A stretch of DNA of 19,859 nt from an uncultured Eubacteriales bacterium. Its GTDB lineage: Bacteria > Bacillota > Clostridia > Christensenellales > QALW01. The stretch spans positions 1 through 19,859 of the forward strand of contig URIR01000037.1 of the NCBI GenBank assembly GCA_900547955.1, read 5' to 3'. The notes under the pieces are model-generated. The model did not search any database. It saw nothing but the letters and a program-made list of their open reading frames with translations, and was not told the origin of the DNA. A program made the translations under genes and the position numbers. Positions 5,611 through 12,895 of this stretch are shown here, in pieces (positions within the stretch are counted from its first letter, which is position 1; every line of letters starts with the position of its first letter).

Positions 5611-6693
5611 ATGAAAGTAAGAGCATTTTTGAAAAATCCGGTATTTAAGGGCGGCAGAGGGGCTGTGCCGGCAGCGATAGCCGCGCTGCTTGCATTGATG
5701 CTGGCGTTTTCGGCATGCACAGCGAATATTGCGGGCTCTGCTTCGCCGGGAGCTTCGGGCGCGAGCGCCGGTTATACAGCCTTGGCTACGCAGCAGCCCA
5801 AAGAGGACGCCGACGGTATTTTTACCATAGCGGTAATTCCGGACACACAGCAGGAGGTGGTTGTTACTGAGGCTGTTACGGGTAAGTATTTTCTTAACCG
5901 TACAAGATGGCTTGCGGTTCACAAGGAGGAAATGGACCTGCGTTTTGTGATACATACTGGGGATGTGGTGAACTGGGGCAATGAGAATCCTGAACAGTTT
6001 GCAATTGCCTCCGAAGCGTTTGAAGCGCTGGAGAGGGCTCAAATTCCGGCTGCGCTATGCCTGGGTAATCATGATACGGCCGCAGTAGGGGTGGGCGGCA
6101 GTGCGGCCGACCCTAAGAATACCAAAACCCGCTTAAGAGATACGCGCGCCTTTAACAGGTATTTTTCCCTTGACAGATATCCTGACTGCGTACCGTTTGA
6201 GGAGAATAAGATAGACAACGCTTATCAGCTTTTTGAAGCCTGCGGGAAAAAGTGGCTGGTTCTTACGCTTGAGCTCTGGCCGCGTGCTGAGGTTGTAAAT
6301 TGGGCTAATAAGGTAGTTGAAGAGCATTTGGACAGGAACGTTATTATTGCTACCCATTCATATCTTAACAGCTTAGGCGGAATTTATCAAAATTCAGATT
6401 ACGGGGCGACCTCGCCGCAGTATCTTTATGATAATCTAATAAGCAGGCATGAGAATATAAAGCTTGTGTTCAGCGGACACGAGGGCACTTCGGCCTTCAG
6501 GGTGGATTATTGTCCGAGCGGAGGCAAGGTGGCGTCCTTTTTGGGGTGCTATCACAGCAATAAATCAAATCCGGTGCAGATAGTAGAAATTAACGTGAAC
6601 GAGGGGACGGTCTGTTCGAGAGTTTTTACGCCCATTGACGGGGACGAGCTGATGGAGCATGAGCATAATGTTATAGGCATGGAGTTTATTTAA
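5611..6693 (+). CDS. Secreted calcineurin-like metallophosphoesterase, probable lipoprotein
   Basis: A 360-residue exported enzyme. Residues 1-36 are a long signal sequence with basic start and hydrophobic core ending AFSAC; C36 is the likely lipid-modified residue, although Phe at -3 is atypical. Residues 45-66 are a Gly/Ala/Ser linker. The catalytic domain from about 70 has the metallophosphoesterase blocks in order: IPDTQ (D78), HTGDVVNWG (D118, N121), LGNHD (N153, H154, D155), ATHSYL and FSGHEG. These residues bind two metal ions and cleave phosphate esters; the substrate cannot be told. The family resembles extracellular phosphoesterases of gut Clostridia. The ATG at 5611 is preferred to 5578 because GAGCGAGGG lies 7 bases before it. 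A palindromic repeat begins 8 bp after the stop codon. Confidence 0.88.
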   Translation: MKVRAFLKNPVFKGGRGAVPAAIAALLALMLAFSACTANIAGSASPGASGASAGYTALATQQPKEDADGIFTIAVIPDTQQEVVVTEAVTGKYFLNRTRWLAVHKEEMDLRFVIHTGDVVNWGNENPEQFAIASEAFEALERAQIPAALCLGNHDTAAVGVGGSAADPKNTKTRLRDTRAFNRYFSLDRYPDCVPFEENKIDNAYQLFEACGKKWLVLTLELWPRAEVVNWANKVVEEHLDRNVIIATHSYLNSLGGIYQNSDYGATSPQYLYDNLISRHENIKLVFSGHEGTSAFRVDYCPSGGKVASFLGCYHSNKSNPVQIVEINVNEGTVCSRVFTPIDGDELMEHEHNVIGMEFI

Positions 6694-6701
6694 TAAGGCG
6701 G

Positions 6702-6977
6702 TACCCTCAGTTTACAAGGAACTACACGGTCAAAAGGCATAAAATTTGCGTCCTGCTGCGTTGCTTTCGCTCCAAGTACGCCCGGTACATGTCGTTCAAG
6801 CGCCTTGCATGACACAAATTTTATGCCTTCTGACTCTGGAGACCTCAAACGGAGAGAATTTCTTCATTTTCAAGGCAGACGAAGAAAGCGTACTGGGAGT
6901 ACGCTGATTGAGGATAACGCAGAAAATGAAGAAATTATCCCGTTTTGAGGCGTGTAGTTCCTTGTAAACTGAGGGTA
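6702..6977. repeat. Composite palindromic TA-ended repeat, copy 2
   Basis: The outer 25-bp stem TACCCTCAGTTTACAAGG... (6702-6726) pairs perfectly with 6953-6977. Two hairpins lie inside. Module alpha (6729-6748 with 6815-6834, one mismatch) is nearly identical to the interior of copy 1. Module beta (6843-6871 with 6922-6950, about 25 of 29 paired) has an inner stem GCGTACT-GGG-AGTACGC (6888-6904). The single strand would fold as a three-way junction. It begins 8 bp after the stop of the metallophosphoesterase gene and may also affect its transcript end. Confidence 0.9.
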
Positions 6978-7232
6978 GCCTGCGATTAAAAAGCCTTTAA
7001 TATGCAGCCGGGGGCAGAGAGGCCGGAGGCGTCTATATATCATCTGCCTGCTGTTTTTATTATATGAATATTATACGGCGAATTAGAAGGAATAGCAATT
7101 GCCTGGTTCCATAATTAACAAATTTTATTAATTTTTAAGGCTGTTATTTTAGAATATTATGTTACGGCCGCTATTTTAGGCGATTTAGGCAATAGATAGT
7201 AATAAATCCAGCAAAATACCTAAATTAAAGAC

Positions 7233-7261
7233 TTGCTTTTTTGTAATTTATGATGTATTAT
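7233..7261 (+). promoter_or_regulatory. Probable promoter of the beta-helix surface protein gene
   Basis: TTGCTT (7233-7238) and TATTAT (7256-7261) are separated by 17 bp. The predicted transcript would carry a leader of about 140 nt. The spacer 6978-7232 upstream is AT-rich, and I see nothing identifiable in it. Confidence 0.5.
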
Positions 7262-7262
7262 A

Positions 7263-7400
7263 TCCAGCGTAAGGAAGCTCTGCTTAAGCGCTGGTCGGAC
7301 ATGACCTTTTAAATACCGGCTGGGCTTTGAGCAGGTAATAATTATATATTATTATTTCGGAGACGGCGGCTTCCAGCCTTCGGAAAATTTAGAGGAGAGG
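7263..7400 (+). promoter_or_regulatory. Long structured 5' leader of unknown class
   Basis: The leader contains a stem CAGCG/CGCTG enclosing TAAG/CTTA (about 7264-7292), a small hairpin GGTC-GGACAT-GACC, and near the start codon GGCTTCCAGCC followed by CTTCGG. It does not match a riboswitch consensus I know; in particular I do not see the c-di-GMP-I core. The ribosome binding site AGAGGAGAGG follows just before the ATG at 7409. Regulation by RNA structure is inference. Confidence 0.3.
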
Positions 7401-7408
7401 TTTGAATT

Positions 7409-9166
7409 ATGGACGCATGCAAAAAGAAAAACGGTAAAATGCTGCTTATCGTTTTGGCTGTAGCGGTAGTCGCCGTTATGGTTCCTACTATTGTTTTCGC
7501 CCAGGGAGCTGCTTCGTCTGAACAAGGCGCTGTTACTGAAATCTATGGCTCTGCCAATGGCTGGAACAATAATGCGGCATGGGTGGGCTTTGCCTTAGGA
7601 GAGGCATTGGATTTATCCAATGAGAACGCCGATTTGAAGATAAGCTATGAATACATTGAAAACGGCGAGATTAAGACTGTAAAGTCTGTCAGCAAGGATA
7701 GTGTTTATCAGAAGAATAAGCTGTGGGACGGCTATCTGACTGATATAAACAATATAAAATACTCTGCGCTGGACGAGAATAAGGTTCTGCCGGCCAATAC
7801 CATTATCCAGTCCAATTTGTCTAAGAGCGCTAAGGCGGACCTGGACGTAAGCGCTAAGATTCAGAGCGGCGCCGTAACGCAGGTGCGTACGGTTGTGGAG
7901 GTTATCAATGCTTCGGGCGTTTCAACTATAGCCAAATCCAACTGGGTTACCTATAGCACCGACCTTGATTATTCCGCTCCCAAGGGCATCAGCAAGGAGG
8001 TTGTTTCCGCTTATGAAGCGGAAAATCCCGGCATTCGCTTTGACGCGGCTGCTGTCATAGGCGAAAGAGAATTTGTAACCTTTGCGGACGCGCTTGAAGC
8101 TGTTCAGGATAATGAAACCATTCTTTTAAAGAACGGTACGCATGAGGGCAATATTGTTATTGAAAAGAACATAAAAATTCAGGGCGAATCTAAGGAAGGC
8201 ACGATTATAGCCGCTACTGAGGAGACGGGTATTAACGGCCACTCGGGCAATATTATTCATGCCAAGGCAAATGTAGAATTGGAAAATCTTACTGTTGACG
8301 GCAAGAAATTAGAGCTGGAGCCTGTTCACAGACTGGCGTGCGGCATATATGCCGAAAAGGGCCTGAAGGTAAATAATGTGGACATAGTCAACGTTGGCTG
8401 CGGAGCGGATAGGCCTCTTTGCGGCGTTCAGACGGGCATAGGCATTTATGTAAACAGCCCTGCGGAGAATCCTAATGCAGAGGATGTAACCATTCAGAAC
8501 GTCAATATTTCTGAATTCCAGAAGGCCGGCATTGTGGTTAAGACCACGGGCGAAGTGTTAATTGAGGACGCTGTCATTGCCGGCGCTGGAGAAACTGGCG
8601 TAATTGCTCAGAATGGCATCCAGATTAATAATACGCAGAACGCTGTTATCAATAATGCGGAGATTTCCGGACTCAATTATACCGGCGAGGACGAAGCCTC
8701 CGGCGTGCTGCTGGTCAGCGCCAAGGCGGATGTAAACGACTGCACCTTTGAAAACGTCGAAGGCGAGGTAGTACTCTATGACGATGAGTCGTCCGCTTCT
8801 GTTAAAGAAGGGGATACAGTTACTGTAATTACAACTGAGCATCAGGCTGTTATGACTGCTGAAAAGCCGGCTACCTGCACTCAGGACGGCAACAAGGCTT
8901 ATTGGTACTGCGCGGACTGCGGAAAATATTTTGCTGACGAAGCGCTTAGCCAGGAAATAACCCTTGAGAGCACAGTTTTAAAGGCTGCGGGTCATGATTA
9001 CAAGGATGGCGTATGCACTATTTGCGGCGAAAAGGACGGTTCGTTAGTACCTCCTCAGGATGAAGGAGATTTCAGCACCGTACTGCTGACTGTGCTGGCG
9101 GCCGTATTGCTGGCGGGCGCGGCAGGCTTAGCGGTATATGCTAAAAAGGCTAAGTCCGGGCGGTAA
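7409..9166 (+). CDS. Membrane-anchored surface protein with right-handed beta-helix
   Basis: A 585-residue cell-surface protein. Residues 1-32 are a Sec signal peptide with cleavage likely after IVFA. Residues 40-200 form a beta-rich region without a family I can name. From about 225 to 480 come repeated strands of parallel beta-helix type, opening with FVTFADALEAVQDNETILLK and continuing through NIIHAKANVELENLTVDG, GIYVN, AGIVVKTTGE and GVIAQNGIQINN; such helices often bind or cleave polysaccharides. Residues 490-545 carry the Cys-bearing module CTQDGNKAYWYCADCGKYF plus CTICGEK, common in clostridial surface proteins. Residues 555-585 are a single membrane helix and tail YAKKAKSGR. No LPXTG is seen, so anchoring is probably by the helix. 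Adhesion or glycan binding is the likely role, but the enzyme class is unknown. Confidence 0.8.
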   Translation: MDACKKKNGKMLLIVLAVAVVAVMVPTIVFAQGAASSEQGAVTEIYGSANGWNNNAAWVGFALGEALDLSNENADLKISYEYIENGEIKTVKSVSKDSVYQKNKLWDGYLTDINNIKYSALDENKVLPANTIIQSNLSKSAKADLDVSAKIQSGAVTQVRTVVEVINASGVSTIAKSNWVTYSTDLDYSAPKGISKEVVSAYEAENPGIRFDAAAVIGEREFVTFADALEAVQDNETILLKNGTHEGNIVIEKNIKIQGESKEGTIIAATEETGINGHSGNIIHAKANVELENLTVDGKKLELEPVHRLACGIYAEKGLKVNNVDIVNVGCGADRPLCGVQTGIGIYVNSPAENPNAEDVTIQNVNISEFQKAGIVVKTTGEVLIEDAVIAGAGETGVIAQNGIQINNTQNAVINNAEISGLNYTGEDEASGVLLVSAKADVNDCTFENVEGEVVLYDDESSASVKEGDTVTVITTEHQAVMTAEKPATCTQDGNKAYWYCADCGKYFADEALSQEITLESTVLKAAGHDYKDGVCTICGEKDGSLVPPQDEGDFSTVLLTVLAAVLLAGAAGLAVYAKKAKSGR

Positions 9167-9250
9167 TTGTTCTAGTATATCAAACCTTAATGTTAATGGC
9201 CGGAGCCGGATAAATAAGCGTTAACATTTATTGCGGCCGGGTTAACAAAG

Positions 9251-9291
9251 AGGCGTGAAAGCTTGAAATAGCTTTCGCGCCTTTTTTATTT
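9251..9291 (+). terminator. Terminator of the surface protein gene
   Basis: AGGCGTGAAAGC (9251-9262) pairs with GCTTTCGCGCCT (9271-9282) with one G-T wobble, followed by a T-rich run to 9291. Confidence 0.9.
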
Positions 9292-9376
9292 CCATTGCGG
9301 GGCTTAGCGCTGATGGCCGCGCGGCGCGTGAGCGAAGACATACCGGGCGTATTTTAAAGACCGCGCAGCAAAGCGG

Positions 9377-9544
9377 ATGCGGCGGGCATTTAAAGCAAAA
9401 ATCTCCAACCGCAAAGGGGGTGAATTTTACGTTTTGCAAGGCGGCAGGACTCAGAAATACAGGGCGTATTTCAAGGACGGCAACATAGAAGAACTGGAAA
9501 ATTCATCCCTCTGCGGCGCATTGTACTCTGATTGTATTGTCTAA
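9377..9544 (+). pseudogene. Small coding-like ORF, 55 codons, probable repeat-protein remnant
   Basis: The frame ATG 9377 to TAA 9544 encodes a basic-then-acidic peptide containing KYRAYFKDGNIEELENSS. The same frame upstream of the ATG, back to a TGA at 9329-9331, contains TYRAYFKD. The two copies (DNA 9341-9361 and 9458-9478) are 117 bp apart, exactly 39 codons, so this looks like part of a tandem-repeat protein. No ribosome binding site precedes the ATG. I favour a degraded fragment. Apart from this and the flanking terminator and promoter, I see nothing in 9292-9566. Confidence 0.3.
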
Positions 9545-9566
9545 TGCGTTTAAAGAGCGCGGGAGC

Positions 9567-9595
9567 TTGTTTCTGCGCCGGCGCCGTGCTATAAT
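9567..9595 (+). promoter_or_regulatory. Probable extended -10 promoter of the YgjP-type gene
   Basis: TTGTTT (9567-9572) and TATAAT (9590-9595) are 17 bp apart, and TGC immediately precedes the -10. The start codon is 76 bp downstream. Confidence 0.65.
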
Positions 9596-9671
9596 CTTTA
9601 ATGAATCGGCCATTTTGAGTTGGGCAAAGCGGATGAGTCATAAAAATAAAGCTCGGGCGGGTGGGGAATAG

Positions 9672-10415
9672 TTGAAAACTAAAAGAAATATATGCGGCAG
9701 GCAGCTTAACAGGATAAATATTAATGGAGCAGATTTGGAGTATTGCCTTGAGCGCAAGCGGGTGAAGAATATAAATGTGCGTATAAAGCCGGAGGGAATA
9801 TTTGTTTCGGCAGGCTATAAGGTTGCATTGGAATATATAGAACGCTTTTTAATATCCAAGGCAGAATTTATTTTCAATGCTATGAAAAAATACTCGGATA
9901 TGAGATACAGCCCCATGAAGGGCTTATATGAGGAAGGAGAGGAGGTATATATACTGGGGCGTATATATAAAGTGACTTTAAATCGGGGCAGGAACGGCGT
10001 GCGTCTGGAGCAGGAAAGGATAATGCTGTCATGCGGCAATCCTGCCGATTGCGCGCTGAGGCAAAGAATTATGAATAACTGGTTCAGGGAGCTTTGCATG
10101 CAGGCGGTATTAAAAGGCGTGGATAAGGTTTATGGTTTTTTTCAGGCAAGAGGGATAGAATATCCGCAGATAAGTCTGCGCAGAATGAGGGCGAGATGGG
10201 GAAGCTGTCAGCCGTGCGCCGGGAGGATATTATTTAATACTGCGCTTATACATGTGCCTGAAAAGTGCATAGATTATGTAGCGGCGCATGAGCTGGCACA
10301 TTTTTTGCAGCCCGACCACTCAAAAAAATTTTATCAAACGCTGGAGGAGGTTATGCCTGATTGGCGGGAGAGAAAAAAGCTTCTGGAGGAATACGGCCGG
10401 GCCGTAATTATTTAG
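9672..10415 (+). CDS. YgjP-like zinc metallohydrolase (M48/SprT-related, DUF45)
   Basis: A 247-residue soluble protein of the YgjP/DUF45 family. The zinc motif AAHELAHFL gives H206, E207 and H210, with H216 in PDHS as a likely third ligand. The preceding RRMRARWGSC block (about 171-179) is the other family signature. Residues 20-120 form the beta-rich N-terminal half with the VRIKPEGIFVSAG stretch. Members are predicted metal-dependent peptidases or hydrolases; YgjP homologues are often found with restriction systems or alone, and no substrate is established. The start is probably the TTG at 9672, preceded by GGGTGGGG; no ATG near the N terminus keeps the conserved region. The gene converges on lysR, and cloverleaf B with a T tract lies between them. 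Confidence 0.85.
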   Translation: MKTKRNICGRQLNRININGADLEYCLERKRVKNINVRIKPEGIFVSAGYKVALEYIERFLISKAEFIFNAMKKYSDMRYSPMKGLYEEGEEVYILGRIYKVTLNRGRNGVRLEQERIMLSCGNPADCALRQRIMNNWFRELCMQAVLKGVDKVYGFFQARGIEYPQISLRRMRARWGSCQPCAGRILFNTALIHVPEKCIDYVAAHELAHFLQPDHSKKFYQTLEEVMPDWRERKKLLEEYGRAVII

Positions 10416-10431
10416 GGTAAAAGCTTTATGG

Positions 10432-10527
10432 GGGGGCGGGGCGTTTGGCAGGCGCGTAAAACGCGCCTGCCTGGGCCGCTCCCTTTGGGAGCGGCCGGCG
10501 GCCTTCGGCCGCAAACGCCCCGCCCCC
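10432..10527 (+). repeat. Cloverleaf element B, with T tract
   Basis: The outer stem GGGGGCGGGGCGTTT (10432-10446) pairs perfectly with AAACGCCCCGCCCCC (10513-10527). Inside are three hairpins: GGCAGGCGCGT/ACGCGCCTGCC (10447-10457 with 10461-10471, loop AAA), GGCCGCTCCC/GGGAGCGGCC (10474-10483 with 10487-10496, loop TTT) and GCGGCC/GGCCGC (10498-10503 with 10507-10512, loop TTC). Six T follow at 10528-10533, so on the plus strand it could end the YgjP-type transcript as an oversized intrinsic terminator. It begins 17 bp after that gene's stop and abuts the lysR stop codon. AAAAGCTTTAT flanks the left side. Confidence 0.9.
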
Positions 10528-10531
10528 TTTT

Positions 10532-11428
10532 TTAAGCCGGACGCCTGCTTTGCTTTATAGCGTCCAAAAAGAGCAGCACGCTTCTTGAAGGCTGCCTTGA
10601 ATAGAGCAGGCCGTATTCTACTGCGTAATCCCAGCTTACAGGTAAGGTTATCAAGCCCGGATGCACGTCTGACCATGCGTCCAGACTTAGCAATATACAG
10701 CCGCTTTCCAGACTTATATTAAATACCTCCGCGTCGTAAAAATACGGGGCGTCTATAATTGTTATTTGAGGATGGTTTTTTTTAAGGGCTTCTCTAAGCC
10801 TGTCCAGTATGGGAGTATCTCCTTGCTTGACCATCATAAGCTGCTCGCCGTATAAATCCTCTATATTTAGAATTCGCTTTTGGGCCAGGGGATGGCTGCG
10901 GGGCACCGCACAGCATACTTTGTATTTCCCTAGAGGATAAATATTGCATCGGCTCAGCCATGACTTGGAGCTGCATGCGCCTGCCAGTATGTCAATGTTT
11001 TTTCCCAGTCCTGAAAGCGCCGCCAGAATATGGGTGCGGTTATCCTCAAACGGAACAATTTCAATTTGAAATTTTGCTTTAGCATCATCCATTTTATGCC
11101 ATAAATCCATAAGTATTTTGCAGGGATACAGCAGGGAAGAGCCAATTCTGATTGTATGAGCTTCTTCCTTGTCCGCTTCGCGCGCCCGAGCGGCCGCCTG
11201 GTCAAAAAGCCTAAGTATATTCAACGCGTCCTCATAAAATAAGTACCCTGCCGGAGTAAGGGATATGCCATGATTGCTGCGTTCCAGCAGCCGAGCGCCT
11301 ATCCTTTCCTCCAGGGAGTTAATCTGATTCATAACAGAGGCGGGCGTGTTGTAAAGCTTATCCGCGGCTTTGGAAAAGCTGCCGCATTGCACCGCGCATA
11401 TAAAAGCTTTAAGCTGGCGCTCGTACAT
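10532..11428 (-). CDS. LysR-family transcriptional regulator
   Basis: A 298-residue regulator of normal LysR length. Residues 1-62 are the winged helix-turn-helix, with QLKAFICAVQCGSFSKAADK, the recognition helix ASVMNQINSLEERIGARLLE and SLTPAG. Residues 90-290 are the two-lobed effector-binding domain. The start at ATG 11428 is chosen because GGAGGTG lies 6 bases upstream and conserved HTH residues begin at once; the open frame upstream crosses the promoter. It is divergent from the aldo/keto reductase gene, the classic LysR layout, so it probably controls that gene and itself. The inducer is unknown; carbonyl compounds would fit the target enzymes, but that is inference. Confidence 0.92.
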   Translation of the reverse strand: MYERQLKAFICAVQCGSFSKAADKLYNTPASVMNQINSLEERIGARLLERSNHGISLTPAGYLFYEDALNILRLFDQAAARAREADKEEAHTIRIGSSLLYPCKILMDLWHKMDDAKAKFQIEIVPFEDNRTHILAALSGLGKNIDILAGACSSKSWLSRCNIYPLGKYKVCCAVPRSHPLAQKRILNIEDLYGEQLMMVKQGDTPILDRLREALKKNHPQITIIDAPYFYDAEVFNISLESGCILLSLDAWSDVHPGLITLPVSWDYAVEYGLLYSRQPSRSVLLFLDAIKQSRRPA

Positions 11429-11461
11429 TGTAACACCTCCGCATTTAATAATTCTAAATGC

Positions 11462-11509
11462 ATTATAAAGCTTTTTGCAATTCTCTGTCAAGCCTCGGGG
11501 AGGTATAAT
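11462..11509. promoter_or_regulatory. Divergent promoters between lysR and aldo/keto reductase
   Basis: For lysR (minus strand) a TTGACA (complement of 11486-11491) and TATAAT (complement of 11462-11467) are spaced 18 bp, near consensus. For the reductase (plus strand) a perfect -10 TATAAT stands at 11504-11509, but no good -35 lies at the right distance (TTCTCT at 11481-11486), which fits a promoter that needs an activator. The two promoters overlap, so one bound regulator could affect both. Confidence 0.65.
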
Positions 11510-11569
11510 AAAATAAAAGGAAAAATAGGGCCAGAAAGCATATTACGGTTGAAAAGGGAGGAAAGCGCT

Positions 11570-12688
11570 ATGTATTTGGGAGAGAATATTAAAAAGCTGG
11601 GATTTGGATTAATGCGTCTGCCTCAAAAGGATGAAGCGATTGATATTGAACAGGTAAAGCTTATGGTAGATAAATTCCTGGCTGCGGGTTTTACATATTT
11701 TGATACTGCGTGGGCTTATGCCGGAAGCGAGGAGGCAATACGCAAGGCGCTTATTGAACGTTATCCCAGGGATAAATTTCAGCTCGCTACTAAAAATGCG
11801 GCCTGGATAAATTGCAGGACTCGCCAGGAAGCAGCCGGCCAGCTTAATATCTCGCTGGAGCGGACAGGAGCGGGTTATTTTGATTTTTACCTGCTGCATA
11901 ATTTGGGAGAAAGCCGCACGGCTGCGTTTGATAATTTTGATATGTGGGATTTTGTTCTGGAAAAGAAGCAGGAGGGTATTCTTAAGCATGTAGGCTTTTC
12001 CTTTCATTCTACGGCTGCGGAGCTGGATGAAATTTTAAAGGCACATCCCGAAATGGAATTTGTGCAGCTCCAGATAAATTATGCGGACTGGGACAATCCC
12101 TCTATTCAATCGCGCGCCTGCTATGAGACTGCGCGCAGACATGGTAAGCCGGTTATAATAATGGAGCCGGTTAAGGGCGGTATGCTTGCTACGCCTCCTC
12201 AGGCTGTGGCCGATATATTTAAAAAAGCTAATCCGGACGCCTCGGCGGCTTCATGGGCTATACGCTATGCGGCCGACTTGGAGGGCGTTATAACCGTGCT
12301 TTCAGGGATGAGCAACATCGAGCAGATGGAAGACAACATTTCATTTATGAAGAATTTTACTTCTCTGACAGCGCAAGAGAGGGAAGTTATCAGGCGGGCT
12401 CAGGAGGCTATGAACAGCATGCCTTTAATTCCATGCACTACCTGCAATTACTGTGCTAAGGTATGTCCAAAGAATATTGGTATTTCGGGAACATTTACCG
12501 CTATGAACTATCTGACGCTTTATGACAATAAGCCGGCGGCAAAGCATCAGGAGGAATGGCTTGTAGGAGGGCATGGAAAAAATAATGCAGCGCAGTGCGT
12601 AAAATGCGGAAAATGCGAGCAGGTTTGCCCGCAGCATATCAGCATACGGGCTGAGCTGGCTAAGGCGGTTAAGGAATTTAATTTATAA
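11570..12688 (+). CDS. Aldo/keto reductase with C-terminal ferredoxin-like Cys clusters
   Basis: A 372-residue cytoplasmic oxidoreductase. Residues 1-285 are the aldo/keto reductase barrel with the expected catalytic residues D45 and Y50 (FDTAWAY), K75 (ATKNA) and H110 (YLLHNLGE); IIMEPVKGG is a further family mark. Residues 286-372 carry two CxxCxxCxxxC motifs, C289/C292/C295/C299 and C343/C346/C349/C353, expected to bind two [4Fe-4S] clusters. This class is widespread in anaerobes and probably couples carbonyl reduction to ferredoxin-type electron flow; the natural substrate is not known. The start at 11570 has GGGAGG 8 bases upstream; the open frame before it crosses the divergent promoter region. 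The alcohol dehydrogenase gene follows after 207 bp, separated by a palindromic repeat. Confidence 0.93.
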   Translation: MYLGENIKKLGFGLMRLPQKDEAIDIEQVKLMVDKFLAAGFTYFDTAWAYAGSEEAIRKALIERYPRDKFQLATKNAAWINCRTRQEAAGQLNISLERTGAGYFDFYLLHNLGESRTAAFDNFDMWDFVLEKKQEGILKHVGFSFHSTAAELDEILKAHPEMEFVQLQINYADWDNPSIQSRACYETARRHGKPVIIMEPVKGGMLATPPQAVADIFKKANPDASAASWAIRYAADLEGVITVLSGMSNIEQMEDNISFMKNFTSLTAQEREVIRRAQEAMNSMPLIPCTTCNYCAKVCPKNIGISGTFTAMNYLTLYDNKPAAKHQEEWLVGGHGKNNAAQCVKCGKCEQVCPQHISIRAELAKAVKEFNL

Positions 12689-12704
12689 TTTTTATGCCGG
12701 AATA

Positions 12705-12861
12705 TATCCTCAGATTATAGGGAGCTAAAACGGTCTTGCATGAATTTGAGTTCTCAGGCGTCGATTTTGCTTTGAATACGTCAGATGCTGGTTGAAATTA
12801 GCGCAAAAAATGAAGAAATCATTTCGTTTTGAGGCGTGTAATGTCTTGCAAACTGAGGATA
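12705..12861. repeat. Degenerate palindromic TA-ended repeat, copy 3
   Basis: The ends TATCCTCAG (12705-12713) and CTGAGGATA (12853-12861) are perfect inverted copies. The right 60 bp, with AATGAAGAAATCATTTCG and TTTTGAGGCGTGTA, matches the right part of copy 2. The left arm has diverged, so the long stem is largely lost. It begins 16 bp after the reductase stop, and its end lies 34 bp before the alcohol dehydrogenase start. Confidence 0.75.
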
Positions 12862-12895
12862 ATAATAAATGAAATATATGTAAGGAGGAATAAGG

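Noticed and set aside
9242..9439. Minus-strand ORF of 65 codons
   Set aside because: It starts in unremarkable spacer, ends in the terminator of the surface-protein gene and has no start signal.
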